From contig OZ038479.1 of the NCBI GenBank assembly GCA_964036315.1, positions 60,247,893-60,311,892 on the forward strand: DNA of 64,000 nt. Reading direction: 5' to 3'. This document shows, piece after piece, positions 47,855 through 60,570 of this stretch. Numbering within the stretch: the stretch's first letter is position 1; the number at the start of each line of letters is the position of its first letter. The DNA comes from Acanthosepion esculentum. Taxonomy: Eukaryota; Mollusca; Cephalopoda; Sepiida; Sepiidae. The notes below the pieces were generated by a model. The model saw only the letters and a program-made list of their open reading frames with translations. It searched no databases and was not told the DNA's origin. The translations under genes were made by a program, and so were the position numbers.

Positions 47855-48230
47855 TATAGGGTGCTTCTTAAAAATGTGACATGTTGGATTTTTTTAAATA
47901 GTATTCAATATTTTTTATTGAGTTTGTATTTTGATTTGACATATTTAATTTAACATTAAAATTAATAATAATAGACTTGATTTTATTTAGATATGGAAAA
48001 TCAAAATATTTCATTAAGAGGTCATAGCTTTAAACTTTAAAGGCTATGGCCTCTTAATGAAATATTATTAAATATTGTTAAAATCTATCAGTAAAGTTTG
48101 ACAGATTTTGACAATATTATCCAGTATTATTTTTAAACTGATAATGAATCAGAATATATAATAAAAATATTGAATGCTATTTTAAAAATACAATTTATTA
48201 AAGTTACAATTTTATGAAACACCCTGTATA
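47855..48230. mobile_element. MITE-like foldback, about 376 bp
   Basis: The left end tatagggtgcttcttaaaaa pairs with the right end (complement of acaattttatgaaacaccct). Further pairs are atagtattcaatattttt with aaaaatattgaatgctat, and a central hairpin 48005-48028/48043-48066 with one mismatch. The termini resemble the right end at 50640, so it may be a non-autonomous relative or the left part of the hAT element. Confidence 0.6.
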
Positions 48231-48779
48231 TTTGAAATTACTTTCAACATACAGATAACAAAGAGTTTTACAACTTTTCTATTAATTTATTTTTCAATAA
48301 CTAGCCATTTTGACAATATCAGATGTATTTTGTGTTCATTTTAATTATATTTATTATCTATTTATATTTCATTTTAATTTATTTAACTTATTCTTATATG
48401 GCCTTAAGATTCCCAAGCTTCAAATATGAGTAAAAAAGACCGAGAGATACATGCAGAAAGTACTTGAGTGACAGTAAGAGAGCATTAGCAAAGGCTAAGA
48501 AAACTGAAGAGATGGAAAAAGGTGGCTTAGATTTCTTTGCAGAAATATATCAGATAAATCTGATGAAACTGATCTACAAAAATCTGCAGAAAATAATACA
48601 AATTCAGAGACAATGGAGACAGTGACACTGAAGAAGTTTTACCAGTTGAGTAAAATTGTAAGGGCACTTCTAGTGATACAAATACTACAGAAGATCCTTC
48701 CACTTCAAACTTTACCAATGGGCCTTCAGAATTAACTGAAGATCCTGCAACCTGACCAGAAGTAATAAGTCATGGAAAT

Positions 48780-50515
48780 TATTTGGTAAAAAAATAACCA
48801 TCAAAACCTTTTAGGGAAGATTTACAGAAAAATGAGAGTGGAACACATTTTTCAAAATTTCACTGCAAGAGAAAAAGCTCCCAAATGTTGAAGTCATGGA
48901 CCAAACATGGCTGTTATACTCAAGTGAAAAAGTCTTTTGTTACTGCTGTAAACATTTTGAGTTTAATGTAGTAGCTACACTTGCAACTTCTGGTTTTAAT
49001 AACTGGCCGAACATTCATACAATACTGGCTGATGATGAGAAATCAAAAATTCATTTGCAACAATGCTGAACAGTTGTGAACTGCAAGAGATTGTCTGTTG
49101 AAAAGACTATCAATGAATTATGAGAAATAAAAGAGAAGACATTAATCATACCATTGGTATCTATTGTTTGAGTGACTTGTGGCCACCATACAGTTGTTGG
49201 CAGAAATAAATTTGCCATTCCATAGGTTTGATTAACATAATGGCACCTTTTTAGATGTCATTGAGTTCCTTGGGAAATTTGATCAGATAATGCAAGAACA
49301 TATATGAAAAGTCTAAAACAAGGAAATACATGATCTTTATTTGGGGAAAAACATCCAAAATGAGCTGATGGGAAAAGCTGTTCAAAAATAAATATTTCTA
49401 GAATCAAGGCTGCCAAGAAATATTCTTGACTGCACCCCTGACATCAGCCACCAAGAGCAAATGGCATTGGTTAGCTGATATGTAGCTGATGGTACAAAAT
49501 CAAATATCAAGGATCTGTCTATATTTCTGCAGCAGGAACATATGAACACTTCATCAAGCTTATTGTAGTGGTAAGCAGCACTGGAGAACATTTGTTTAAC
49601 CCTTTTCCAAAGGAATATGAGGCATTAGGACTGAATGATGAAAAGGTTATGATAATGGAACCAACATGAAGGGTCGCACCCCAGGTGTACAGACACAAGA
49701 CCTGTAAAGAAATTACCAAGAATTTTTCACACGCTACACATATGACTATAATTGTCCATTGGTTGACATGGCCAAAACCTTGTCCAGATGCTGTGACTTT
49801 CTTTGGCACATTACAATGGATTTACACCATTTCTTCCTCATCCACAAATAGATGAACAATTTTTAAAAGTCATGTTACTGGTTTATTTGTAAAATTGTTG
49901 TCAGAAACAAGGTAGGAATGTCAGATAGATAGTGTAAAGGCCATCAGATACAAAGCCTCTGAAGTCTGTGTTGCTTTTGAAGGGCTGGCTGCTGCTACCG
50001 ATAATCCCCTTGCCAAAAGTAATTCTCAGTCCTAGGTGAATGAAATGAGAAATTACAAGTTCCTCATGACTCTAGTATTCTGGCAGTCATTGCTCTTTCA
50101 GGTAAATTTTGTGAGCAAGGAGCTTCAAAGTGAAATCATGAATGTCACAACTGCTCTGAAGGCATTTGAAAAGCTCTGTAACTGGTTAAAAACATTCAGA
50201 GAAAAGGGCTTTGAGGAAGCATTAGTTGATGCCAGGAAACTTGCTGAAGACCTGGATGTTGAAGCAGGCTTCAAAAGTGAAAACAGGCGTGTACATAAGA
50301 AGAGGTGATTGTTTGACTATGAAACAGCTGATGAACCTCTGTCAGACCAAAAATAAACATTTAAAGTGCATTGCTTTAATCAGATAGCAGATAAAGCCTT
50401 GCAAACCTTTCAGACTCGATTTGAACAGCTGACAAAACACTATGAATTGTTAGGATTCTTGTGCAATTTTCAAGACACACCCAAAGAAACTGTAAGAACA
50501 TGTGCTAAAAATTAG
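48780..50515 (+). pseudogene. Decayed hAT transposase, TTF-zinc-finger/ZMYM1-like
   Basis: N-terminal TTF-type zinc finger is legible at about 48895-49030: DQTWLLYS, VFCYCCKHF, LATSGFNNW. A central YDNGTNMKG block (about 49645) is the family's GYDxGxxMxG string, and AKTLSRCCDF/VTFFGTLQ pieces follow at about 49770. The longest frame, 50036-50308, covers VSKELQSEIMN, FREKGFEEAL and ARKLAEDLDVEAGF. FEQLTKHYELLGFLCNF ends the protein at about 50470. Many stops and shifts show it is long dead. The family includes domesticated ZMYM1-like proteins, but nothing suggests that here. Confidence 0.75.
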
Positions 50516-50640
50516 GAAAGGACCTTAAATTATTTCAAATTAATCCATGCAGCAGAAAGAATCACAACAAAAATGGTTAATATTTGTGGTTACTCAGATA
50601 TTCACATTTTAAATTATGTCAATTTTGGGAGACACCCTGT

Positions 50641-51800
50641 ACTTTGATTTATTTCACATCAAATTTAAATTGATTGAATTTTTTTTTATCTCCCAATAAG
50701 TAAAAATGATAAATTTCTCCATACTGACAGATCTATCAACACAAAATACTTTTAAAAAATATATACTTTTTTGATAAGAAATAAATAATATTTACTTTTA
50801 GTTTAAAATATAGCAGAAAAGCATATTTTAACATGGAGTTGTTTTTCTGATGTAATGATGGATTTATTTATAGCCTGATAGTTGAAAAAGTTAAGTAAAT
50901 GTAACAAAACTGAAAGAAATTACTTGATAAATACATGAGTGTTTTTTTTATTTTTACATAGATTTTTTTTTTTATTAACAACCCAATAATCCTAAAAATT
51001 CAAAACATCTTAGGCATTCTAATATTTTATTGAATTTTATAAGTTAACTTACAAATAATGCTTGTTGAGAAAATGTTAGAAATTTACCAATATATTTTAT
51101 ATTTATTACTGGTACCTCTTATTTTCTGATGATGCTGTGTATGGATATCTGTATATTATGAAAATACACACACATGCACAAGAAAGTATTTTTAAAAGAC
51201 TGGGGTTCGTTGCTTTGTAGTGATCTTTTCCATTTATGATTAGTAAATAGTTTTTAATTAATAACAATATTACTTGGCCATAAAAATTAAAACATGGTTG
51301 TAAAAGTTTATAAATTATTCTAATTAAAATTTAAAATAAATGAAAACCATAGTTGCAAAAATTCAGCATTCATGGAAATTTTTTTCTTTAGACAATAATT
51401 ATCCATAATATATTTTATTCATAAAAGCAATTAAAATCTTAGAAAATAATATTAAATAATATCTTAGTTTTAATGCATTTTTTATTTTATGATGCAATTA
51501 AAAAGAAATAATTCAAAATTAATTTAATTTTTTTTGAATATGTCCTGAAAGTTTCATTAAAATCCAACAATTATCTGATTTCTAAAAGAATTTTCAAATC
51601 AATGTGTAAAAAAAAAAATTGTGCTAATTTAATATCCTGCCTTAATGCCTCAAAACAGAATTTTGTAGCCTGAATTTCCAGTGTTGTAAACAAAAAAAGA
51701 ATTTCCTTAAAAATCACTTGATCTTTCATCTTAATAATGATATAAAAAACCTGACAATACCAGGTGGTTTCTTAAAATTTAAAACAAAATTTTATTTTAA
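50641..51800 (+). repeat. R repeat, forward
   Basis: Carries cataataggt-free versions of the landmarks acatggagttg, attctaatattttattgaat, gctgtgtatggatatctgta, cttttccatttatgattagt, agtttcattaaaatccaaca and tcttaataatga. About 1.15 kb. Non-coding. Confidence 0.65.
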
Positions 51801-52149
51801 AATTTGTAATCTGAAGTGCTTGATCGATAGTAGTATATGAAAACGTTTTAAAGAATAAATTAATACTGTTTTGCAGATATTTGGAAATGGGGAGTATGAA
51901 TATGTATTTTGTGGTGGGGGTCTATTAAAGGGATTAATTTACAGTGAATTTAAATAGCAAATTGTATCTCACCAATCAATTTGCATAAGTTTTCAGAAAA
52001 AATAGATTCATTTTATTTCTAGATCTGGAGTGCTTAATCAACAGTAATATGGAAAATAAATTTGAAAAAAAAAATTGATTGTTTCTAATTGCAATTTCTT
52101 GTTTTTGGTGGAGTTTTCATGTATGCAACTGAAACTGCATCTAAAACAA

Positions 52150-52980
52150 GAAATCATTTTAAAATGCATTTAAAAAATGAAGAAGAATCTTTCTTGAAGT
52201 TTAATTTTTCTTGAAGTTTAATTTTTAAAAAATAAAAGAATGAATTTAATTACTTTGATACATTTGAAAGTGAATTTAGATTGATTGGATTCTTTTTCTT
52301 TGCTTCTTATCAATACAAAGAACATGTTCATCTATATTGATAAATCTGTGAACACAAAATAATCTTATTTTTAAAAATAAAATACACTTTTCTGAAATGC
52401 TATTTGAAGAAAATTGACTGATTTAAATTATGTAATACAATTAGAAACAAATAATACTTTTAGCTTAAAATATAGTAAAAACAATATTTTCTTTTTAGAT
52501 AGGTTGTGATTCTGATTGAGTAGTTTATTGATGGCTTGATGTTTGGAGAAAATTAAATATGTCGGATCAGAAATTAAAGAATTTACTTGACTAATACATG
52601 AATGCTATTTTTTTCAGTTTTTTGACAACTCAGTAACATTAAAAATTAATAAGCATATATTTTAAGCACTCTAATATTTAACTGAATTTTAGGGATTTTG
52701 TAATCAAGACAATCATTGAAAAAATTTTTCACTTTTTTTATTTTATTATAGATACCTCTTGTTTATAAAATTTCATAACATTTTATTGATTTATATCATT
52801 TTATCAATTTATTACATTTAGTTTTTATTAATTTGTTACATATCAATTTTCTTCATCATTTTTATTTTAGTTCTGAAATTTTTAAATTATGGACATTTAT
52901 GAAATTTTTATATTTTAAATTTTACTATTATTTATGAAATTATTTACAATTTTTTGTCCTATTTAATTTATTTTAACACC
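52150..52980 (+). repeat. R repeat, forward partial, ending in T-rich DNA
   Basis: Has tttttaaaaataaaatacac, ttttctgaaatgctatttga and gcactctaatatttaactga. It then runs into tacctcttgtttataaaatt and ttattgatttatatcatttt, which resembles 26070-26260 in the ZNF2 upstream region. Confidence 0.55.
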
Positions 52981-53029
52981 ACAAAATATTAAAAGAAATA
53001 AACTAGTTTCATGAGTAAAAACAATTTTA

Positions 53030-53380
53030 GCAAACTTGGACCTTCATATATGCAAAACAATACTGTCTAAAGGACAGTTTTTCCATTGACACAGCTATAA
53101 TTTTTAACTACCTTCACTCCTTGGCAATGTTTATTGCTTTAACAAGTGATGACTAGAATTGTAATAAAACCTAAACATATGAAAGTGAATTTATACATTG
53201 TCTTTGTTGTAGAGAATCGACAACACAAATAATAAACACTATTTATGTATCATTATGTATTAGAATGGTTGGCAGCAACATCAGCTAACTGCCAATTGAT
53301 TTGAAATTTATAAAATGGTAAATAAGGATTGCTTTATAGTTAGTTCACATACTTTAATAATTTACTAAATGTTTATAAAT
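53030..53380 (+). repeat. K repeat, copy 2 (longest)
   Basis: Shares aggacagtttttccattgac and attgtaataaaacct with 26340-26460, and gtgaatttatacat, aataataaacacta, gaatggttggca and actttaataattta with 36240-36420. These copies lie 17-27 kb apart, consistent with segmental duplication of gene-flanking DNA. Confidence 0.65.
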
Positions 53381-54679
53381 TTATGAAAAAAAAATGTTTT
53401 CCCATTTATTTCTTTATAAATTGGTAAAGGATGAATACCACATTGCACTGGTGTTAGTAGAATTGCATTAGTTTTTAGAATGTTGTAAATATGAAATCAT
53501 TCTTGTAAATAAACATTCTATTCTCTTTGACTTTATGTCACTTATGCCTGAAACATAAGCATATTAGGAGCTTATGTCTTTTTTGCAAAGGATTCACTTA
53601 TGATGCTTTCACCTTGTTTTATGTGTTGCCTCAGTGATGACACAGGGAAGCTACTTTATGGCAGTGGGAAAGTAAATGAAGCCAAGATGCTAGTTCAGGA
53701 CAATAACATTGTAGATTCTTTTGGGATTTAATCAAGAATCTCTAAATACAGAGTAGAAGCACTAAAACAGTTGTATCAATATTCAATGCATGGACTTTTA
53801 AAAACAGTTTGTGGCCCAGAAAAATGCTGTTTTTCTTTCGATATCTTCTGGATTGCCTCATCCTATTGTGAAGTTTTGTTACTGTAGTATATAATTTGTA
53901 CTGTACTGTGATACTTGTCCAACTGACAGTTTTCATGTACACCAAGGAAGTAAATATCATAATAAAGATTTGAAAAATCCATAATATACAACTACAAATT
54001 CAGGGTTGAAAATTTTATTTCATTCCTGTATAAAAATACACCCAAAAATGTTCATACATTGTCTTCATTGATTGCATCTACATGCATATGTTTTTGACTG
54101 ATCTCAATGAAATTAATATACAGACATGAATCCATCTTTTTTACCACCAGCTATGGGTAAAGCAATGAACAGGGATTGTGTTTTGATTGGCCAACAACAT
54201 AGTTAAAATGAAAAATCTCAGTTCACACCAAAAGTAGAGACACTGGAGGAAGCTGGATGTTTAATGCTTGCCAATAGATATTGCTCTTTGCAGGAGGAAC
54301 CACCACCTGATCCAGCGTGCTATTACCACTAGGTTATGAAGAGCTTCACAATACATCACTGGACTGAAAAGTTCATAGGCTGACTATGTACGAGAGAAAC
54401 GAGAGCTGTGAAGTATCGCATGCATTAATTTCAACTCTTATTAATAAATGCATTGTTTCTTTCCAAACTGATATCTGAATGTTCAAAGTCTTCAAAAATA
54501 ACTCATAGCGACTTCTCTAGGGAATGGACAAAATTTGACATTGTGGTGTTATCTAATAACAATTTCATGTATAGTGCAACAGAAAAAAATTTACTTGTCT
54601 GTAGTTCAATCAGTCACAGAAAATGCATGATTTTAACCCCTTCAAAGAATTACCTGTGTATAGTGTGACCCCTCATTTT
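53381..54679. other. Intergenic, partly paralogous to 34225-34310
   Basis: 53640-53745 matches 34225-34310. 54090-54140 has the ttgactgatctcaatgaaat block also seen at 9158. 54150-54420 has higher complexity but no recognisable coding match. Confidence 0.4.
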
Positions 54680-54979
54680 TTGCATAAAATCTGATCACAA
54701 AAACTCACACTCTGCTGAAGTACATATGGTAAATGAGGTGTTCTTGTAAAAAGAAAAAAAACTTCATTCAACAATGCTTCATAGACTTTCACTTTTTAAA
54801 AAAAAAGCCCTGTCTCATAGTGATGTAGGCAACCACATGCTCTTTTTCTTTGTATCTGTTAATTGCTATGCATTCTTGAGAAGAAAATGGAATAGCTTTC
54901 TTCTCTTAAATTGACTGAGGTTTGAGAGCCCAGTTTATCCTGCTATTTAATCTATAGCTGTAGAGAAAATAGACTGATA

Positions 54980-56601
54980 CAGTTGCGGCCAAAATGTTCA
55001 GAACGGCATTGTTTTCGTCAGAAAAGTAGGTATAAGTTTTTATCAAAGTTTTTTTATATTCTATTATTTTCACAGACAATAAATATGATATTAATTGTTA
55101 TTGTCTGAGATTTTGGTGTAATTTGAGAGGATAATACAAAAGTTATGGATGGTTTAGCGATTTACTGCAAAACCCATGGCGGCCAAAATGATCAGAATGG
55201 TTGAAAAAAATAACAAAATAATAAAAGATGACATAGAATACTGGAATTATTTAATATTTAGTGTCAAGTCCTTTAGCTTCAATCACATTTTGACATCTTC
55301 GACTGCATGAGGAAATTAAATTTTCAATTTCTTGCTGGGTGATCTTATTTCACTCTTCCTGAAGGGCATTCCATAATTGCTCGGTTGTTTTAGGATTTCT
55401 GGCTTTCGAACGTTCTAGAATATTCCACACATTTTCAATAGGATTGAGATTTGGGCTTTGAGCAGGCTAATCCATAACAATAACCTTTTCAGCCTTGAGG
55501 AAGTTCATGACCACCTTAGCCTTGTGACATGGGGCATTGTTCTGCATGAATATGGGTGGTCGCTTAGTTGAATTTCTCAGAAGAGGCAAGACATGATCTT
55601 TTACAATTTGTTTATAAACTCATGTATTTACCTTTCCATGTAATCACACCAAAGGGCCCAGACCACCTCCAGATATCATCCCCCAAACCATGACACTTCC
55701 TCCACTGAATTTAACACTAGTCTTAAGGCATTTAGGTGACAATTTTTCACCTACTTTTCGACAAACGTACATTTTCCCATCTGAGCCAAATAACATAAAC
55801 TTAGATTCATCACTGAAATGCACAGTTTGCCATTTTTCTTGAGACCACAACACATGTTCGGTTGCAAAAGTAAGACACTTTTTATTCTTGGAGCTGATCA
55901 GTGGCTTCACTGCAGGTGCTCTTGCTTGTAGGTCATGTTCAACTAAACGACGAGACACAGTTTTCGAGATAAAGTTTTCTTCAGTACAATGCTCATTTCC
56001 CAAGAAACAGCAGCAGCAGTTTTAAATCTGTCCTTTTTAATCAACTTTACTATAGCACGATCTTCTCTCTTGGTTGTTTTTCTTGGCCTATCTGTAGACT
56101 TTCTTGCTTCACACGAACCACAATCATCATAGACTTTAAGAATATAGTGAACAACACTTTTTGACTTGTTATCAATCTTTGCAATAGATCCAATACTTAA
56201 ATTATCCTTCTTTCGAAGCTTAATAATCTGCTGACGAATTGGTAATGGAGTAAGTGGCATTATATTAACAAAGTACACTGCAGATATTCTTACTAATGTT
56301 TAGTAAACGAACCGTCATGTAAACAAATTTAAAAAAATAGAGTTTGCCAGTGAAATATACTAAAACATGGAGTAAAAGCAACTGTTCTCATCATTTTTGC
56401 CGCCATGGGTTTTGCAGTAAATCATTAATCATCCATAACTTTTGTATTATCCTCTCAAATTACACCAAAATCTCAGACAGTAACAAATAATATCGTATTT
56501 ATTGTCTGGGAAAATTATAGACTATAAAACAACTTTGATAAAATATTATACCTACTTTTCTGACAAAAACAATGTCGTTCTGAATATTTTGGCTGCAACT
56601 G
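54980..56601 (-). mobile_element. Tc1-type transposon, copy B
   Basis: 1622 bp bounded by cagttgcggc and gctgcaactg, with TA at 54978-54979 and 56602-56603. The long inverted repeats have the same structure as in copy A. The target site is proven by the paralogous segment at 37190-37210. It lies between the flank of ZNF4 and its neighbour, opposite in orientation to copy A. Confidence 0.92.
55250..56260 (-). pseudogene. Tc1 transposase pseudogene (DD34E), copy B
   Basis: Starts MPLTPLPIRQQ (ATG about 56260). The first part runs to 55943, where a base change shifts the frame near LSRK. The second frame (55644-56003) has VHFSDESKF and the GGGSVMVWG motif, then stops at TGA where copy A has CGA (after GPLV). 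Further down the minus strand, MQNNAPC (second Asp to Asn), MD-stop-PAQ (TGG to TAG) and GLDTKY at the end are visible. It has no SINE insertion, so it preserves the empty site for 8205-8536. Confidence 0.88.
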
Positions 56602-56603
56602 TA

Positions 56604-57570
<967 letters not shown>

Positions 57571-58932
57571 TTATCCTTTGTGCATTTGCATATGCCGCAC
57601 CAAACTTGATTTTTCTGAAAATCTAGATTTACAGACTTCACAAGAATATGGCTTCTCTCCAGTATGTGTTCGCATGTGGCGTAACAAGTCGGAATTCTGT
57701 GAAAAAGCAGATGCACACAATTCACAAGAATATGGTTTCTCTCTAGTATGGGTTCGCATATGACGAACTAAACTTGACTTTTCTGCAAATGCAGATCCAC
57801 AAAATGTGCAAGAAAATGGCTTTTCTCCTGTGTGTGTTCGTATATGGCCCACCAAATTTGACTTCCGTGAAAATTCAGACCCACAAACTTCACAAAAAAA
57901 TGTTTTTTCTCCAGTGTGTGTTCGCATATGGCACACCAAATCTGACATCTGTGAAAATGCAGATTCACAAACTTCAAAAGTATGTGGTTTCTTTTTAGTG
58001 TGGGTTTGCATATGGCATACCAAATCAGACTTCTGTGAAAATGCAGATGAACAAACATTACAAGAATATCGTTTCTCTTTAGTGTGGGTTCGATTATGAC
58101 GAACTAAATTTGATTTTTTTACAAATGACGATGCACAAAATTCACAAGAATATGGTTTTTCTCCAGTGTGTGTTCTGATATGATACTCCAAATTTGATTT
58201 CCGCGAAAATTCAGATCCACAAACTTCACAGCCAAATGGTTTTTCTCCAGTGTGTGTTCGCATGTGACACACCAAATCTGACTTCTGTGAAAATGCAGAT
58301 CCACAAACTTCACAAGAATATGGTTTCTCTCTAGTGTGTTTGCGCATATGTCTAACCAAATCTGACTTTTGTGAAAATGCAGATGTACAAACCTCACAAG
58401 AATATGGTTTCTCTCTTGTGTGAGTTCGCATATGGCGAATCAAATCTGACTTCTGCGAAAATGAAGATGCACAAACTTCACAAGAATATGGTTTCTCTCT
58501 AGTGTGGGTTCGCATATGACGAATTAAATTTGACTTTTCTACAAATGCAGATCCACAAACTTCACAGGAATATGTTTTTTCTCCAGTGTGTGTTCGCATA
58601 TGACACTCCAAATTTGACTTTCGTGAATATTCAGATCCACACACTTCGCATGAAAATGGTTTTTCTCCAGTATGTATTCGTATGTGGCGAACCAAATCTG
58701 ACTTCTGCGAAAATGCAGATTCACAAACTTCACAAGAATATGGTTTCTCTCCAGTGTGGGTTCGAACATGGCGCACCAAATCTGACTTTTGTGAAAAAGC
58801 AGATGCACAAAATTCACATGAATATGGTTTCTGATTAGTGTGTGTACAGACATGTTCCTTCAAATCAGATATTTGTGCAAAGGAAAACCCACATATTCCA
58901 CAATATGATTTCTCTCCACTGTTTCTTTCCAT
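57571..58932 (-). CDS. ZNF4: polydactyl C2H2 zinc-finger protein, 16 fingers
   Basis: 453 residues from [10 protein letters not shown] (ATG 58930-58932). Sixteen finger units follow, the first divergent ([15 protein letters not shown]). Finger 12 has Phe for the first Cys (TFEVC) and is probably dead. Helix contacts are QSDE, QSDR, QSDR, RSNC, ESNR, QSDR, QSDR, QSDC, RSNY, KSNR, QSDC, QSDC, RSNG, ESSR, QSDR and ESSR. Fingers 3-7 and 8-12 repeat a five-finger order, a 420-bp higher-order unit. Many linkers read TREKPYS or TKEKRYS instead of TGEKPYS. The protein ends HKG at a frame-shifted linker. It is the most diverged of the four, and its start MERNSGEK differs from METNNGEK. Confidence 0.86.
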   Translation of the reverse strand: MERNSGEKSYCGICGFSFAQISDLKEHVCTHTNQKPYSCEFCASAFSQKSDLVRHVRTHTGEKPYSCEVCESAFSQKSDLVRHIRIHTGEKPFSCEVCGSEYSRKSNLECHMRTHTGEKTYSCEVCGSAFVEKSNLIRHMRTHTREKPYSCEVCASSFSQKSDLIRHMRTHTREKPYSCEVCTSAFSQKSDLVRHMRKHTREKPYSCEVCGSAFSQKSDLVCHMRTHTGEKPFGCEVCGSEFSRKSNLEYHIRTHTGEKPYSCEFCASSFVKKSNLVRHNRTHTKEKRYSCNVCSSAFSQKSDLVCHMQTHTKKKPHTFEVCESAFSQMSDLVCHMRTHTGEKTFFCEVCGSEFSRKSNLVGHIRTHTGEKPFSCTFCGSAFAEKSSLVRHMRTHTREKPYSCELCASAFSQNSDLLRHMRTHTGEKPYSCEVCKSRFSEKSSLVRHMQMHKG

Positions 58933-59240
58933 AGCACACTGTCACTTTACTGGAAGGATTTACAGCCTTTCACAAGAAAAGGGCTGCTTTCTAATTTGTC
59001 CTCATATGTAACACAAAATTGATTTGTTGGAGAAAAGGCAAACCACATATTTTACAAGGACATGAGTTTTTACCTGATAATGTTCAGTTATGTTTTAAAG
59101 ATGTCAATTCATTTTTTTTTCATGAAGATTGCAGCATATATTTCATTTATTCTTGATAAAAAGTACATATTCTTATTTTCTTTCATTCAAATGCATGATA
59201 ATTTGTTGATATCTGATGATTTTCTGTTCATCTAAAATAC
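58933..59240 (-). other. ZNF4 terminal-exon leader and 3' splice site
   Basis: The minus strand has a pyrimidine-rich stretch, then ACTTCACAG (AG at 59241-59242), with the exon starting at 59240 (gtattttagatg). The acceptor region matches the other three genes (gatatatt...tctgttaatatatc), but the short upstream frame is not kept here. A different upstream ATG lies nine bases in. Confidence 0.55.
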
Positions 59241-59300
59241 CTGTGAAGTAGAAGCAATAAAAGATATATTAACAGAAACAGTGAATAAGAAATCAGTATA

Positions 59301-59770
59301 TATTATGAAATGGACAAAGTCCGACAATTATTTAAGACATTTTTATGTTTATACGTTTTTTTTATAGATACAAATATTTAAGTAAATGCTCTGTTTATAA
59401 TAAACAGTATTAACAACATTTACCGGCTTGAATGTCTGAGAAATCTTCATTGAAAATATGCGTCCTCCGACCGGAATCGAACCTGTATCCTATACGGAAC
59501 CATCATATAGCCTGACGTGCCTTAACCAATTGGGCCACAAAGAAGCGTTCGGTTAGCAAGGTCGATTTTACTGTATTTAAACACAATTCTCCATGATTTT
59601 CTCTCATCCATTCATATCTGCTCAATGCGTATCCAAATGTAAACAAATGACGTCATACATTATGAAATGAACGAAGTCCAACAATTATTTAAGACATTTT
59701 TATTTATAAAAAGAGCGTATAAACATAAAAATGTCTTAAGTAATTGTTGAACTTTGTTCATTTCATATTG
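59301..59770. mobile_element. Foldback element with internal direct copy and tRNA-like insert
   Basis: 59301-59355 (tattatgaaatggacaaagt...) recurs in direct orientation at 59657-59703 and inverted at 59715-59770. The last two form a tight hairpin with about 10 bp between. The region between the direct copies contains the tRNA-like sequence. It lies in the ZNF4 intron, just upstream of the splice acceptor. Confidence 0.7.
59463..59544 (-). tRNA. tRNA-like sequence (decayed tRNA or SINE head)
   Basis: On the minus strand the 7-nt ends (ttctttg / cggagga) pair throughout, allowing three G-U pairs. A D-arm (tggcccaattggttaaggc), a 5-bp anticodon stem (cgtca/tgatg, one G-U), a 14-nt variable region and a T-arm with ggttcgattcc (B box; one stem mismatch) follow. 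The position before the anticodon triplet is G instead of T, so the triplet (CTA by position) is unreliable. The 82-nt length would fit a class II tRNA. I regard it as a pseudogene or SINE-type copy, with no functional tRNA assigned. Confidence 0.45.
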
Positions 59771-59819
59771 TCTCGCTCCATTTGTTTGTCCACTTTCACA
59801 TTAGCTGTACATTCCTGCA

Positions 59820-60570
59820 TTGGAACCTTTCCTTTGCAAGTTAAAGATCCTACACAGAATTTCATTACCTGGTGCTAACATCTTGGCCAGGTACTCTGCC
59901 TATGCCTACAATGTTTTAGCTCTCGTGTCAAGCAGAGCTGAGATTGAAGAATTTGGCAAAGTGATCAGAGGGTACAAGATGGTGATGGGGGCCAAGATCA
60001 ACCATGCTGACTTGTGGTTGGGTGCATAAAGAGGAGTTTTCTTCACAGGCATATCCTCTGGACGGACAGGCCAATCAAGATACTTGGTGTCTGGTTTGGT
60101 CCCAAACTTCAGTTGAACATGAACTGGTCAGAAGTTAGGGAGAAGGCTGAGGTCACTTCATCTGTAGTCCTGAAGAAATCTTTCCATAAACGGGAGGGCA
60201 GAAGTTTGTGCTTCAGACATCTATCCAATTCTCTTTTACCAACTATCCATGCTTCCACTCCAGTCTTCCATACTACATAAGTTAGTAGGGGTCTTGTACT
60301 CTCTCTTGTAGGGCCTCAAGGCTCCTCAGGTACGTCACAAGGTCTGTTACCTCCACCTGTCTGAAGGCAGTCTGGGTATGCCTAGCATTGCCATCTGTTG
60401 GCACATATTTCACATTGCATTCCTAGATCAAATGTGTGTGCAATTGGATGGTGACAGCAAAGTTCTTTTTGTGGATGATGGTTGGTCTCTCCAATATCCA
60501 TCCACTGCCCTGAAAGGTATTATATCAGGTAAGGATTTTCACAACCCATGCCAAAATAGGGTAGATTAGG
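59820..60570 (+). pseudogene. LINE (non-LTR) pol C-terminal fragment
   Basis: Frames 59820-60029 and 60014-60280 read VSSRAEIEEFGKVIRGYKMV, GAKINHADLWLG, then WTDRPIKILGVWFGPKLQL and NWSEVREKAE, followed by a third frame (GMPSIAICWH, FLDQMCVQ). This ordered series is the thumb and C-terminal part of non-LTR reverse transcriptases that use the GAKIN...ILGVWFG signature. The RT core, endonuclease and tail are missing. The clade was not determined. Confidence 0.65.

Larger units (their letters stand above)
47855..50640 (+). mobile_element. hAT element remnant with CACCCTGTA-type ends
   Basis: The right end, read outward-in, is tacagggtgtctcccaaaat (50640 leftward) and aligns with the left end tatagggtgcttcttaaaaa at 47855. 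The coding fossil at 48780-50515 lies between. An 8-bp target duplication is not obvious. The element boundaries are an inference from end similarity. Confidence 0.5.

Noticed and set aside
50036..50308. Separate 90-residue gene
   Set aside because: It is the C-terminal part of the hAT/ZMYM1-like fossil, continuous with matching pieces in other frames on both sides.
59463..59544. Functional tRNA gene
   Set aside because: The base before the anticodon is not T, the T-stem has a mismatch, three G-U pairs sit in the acceptor stem, and it lies inside a repeated foldback element.
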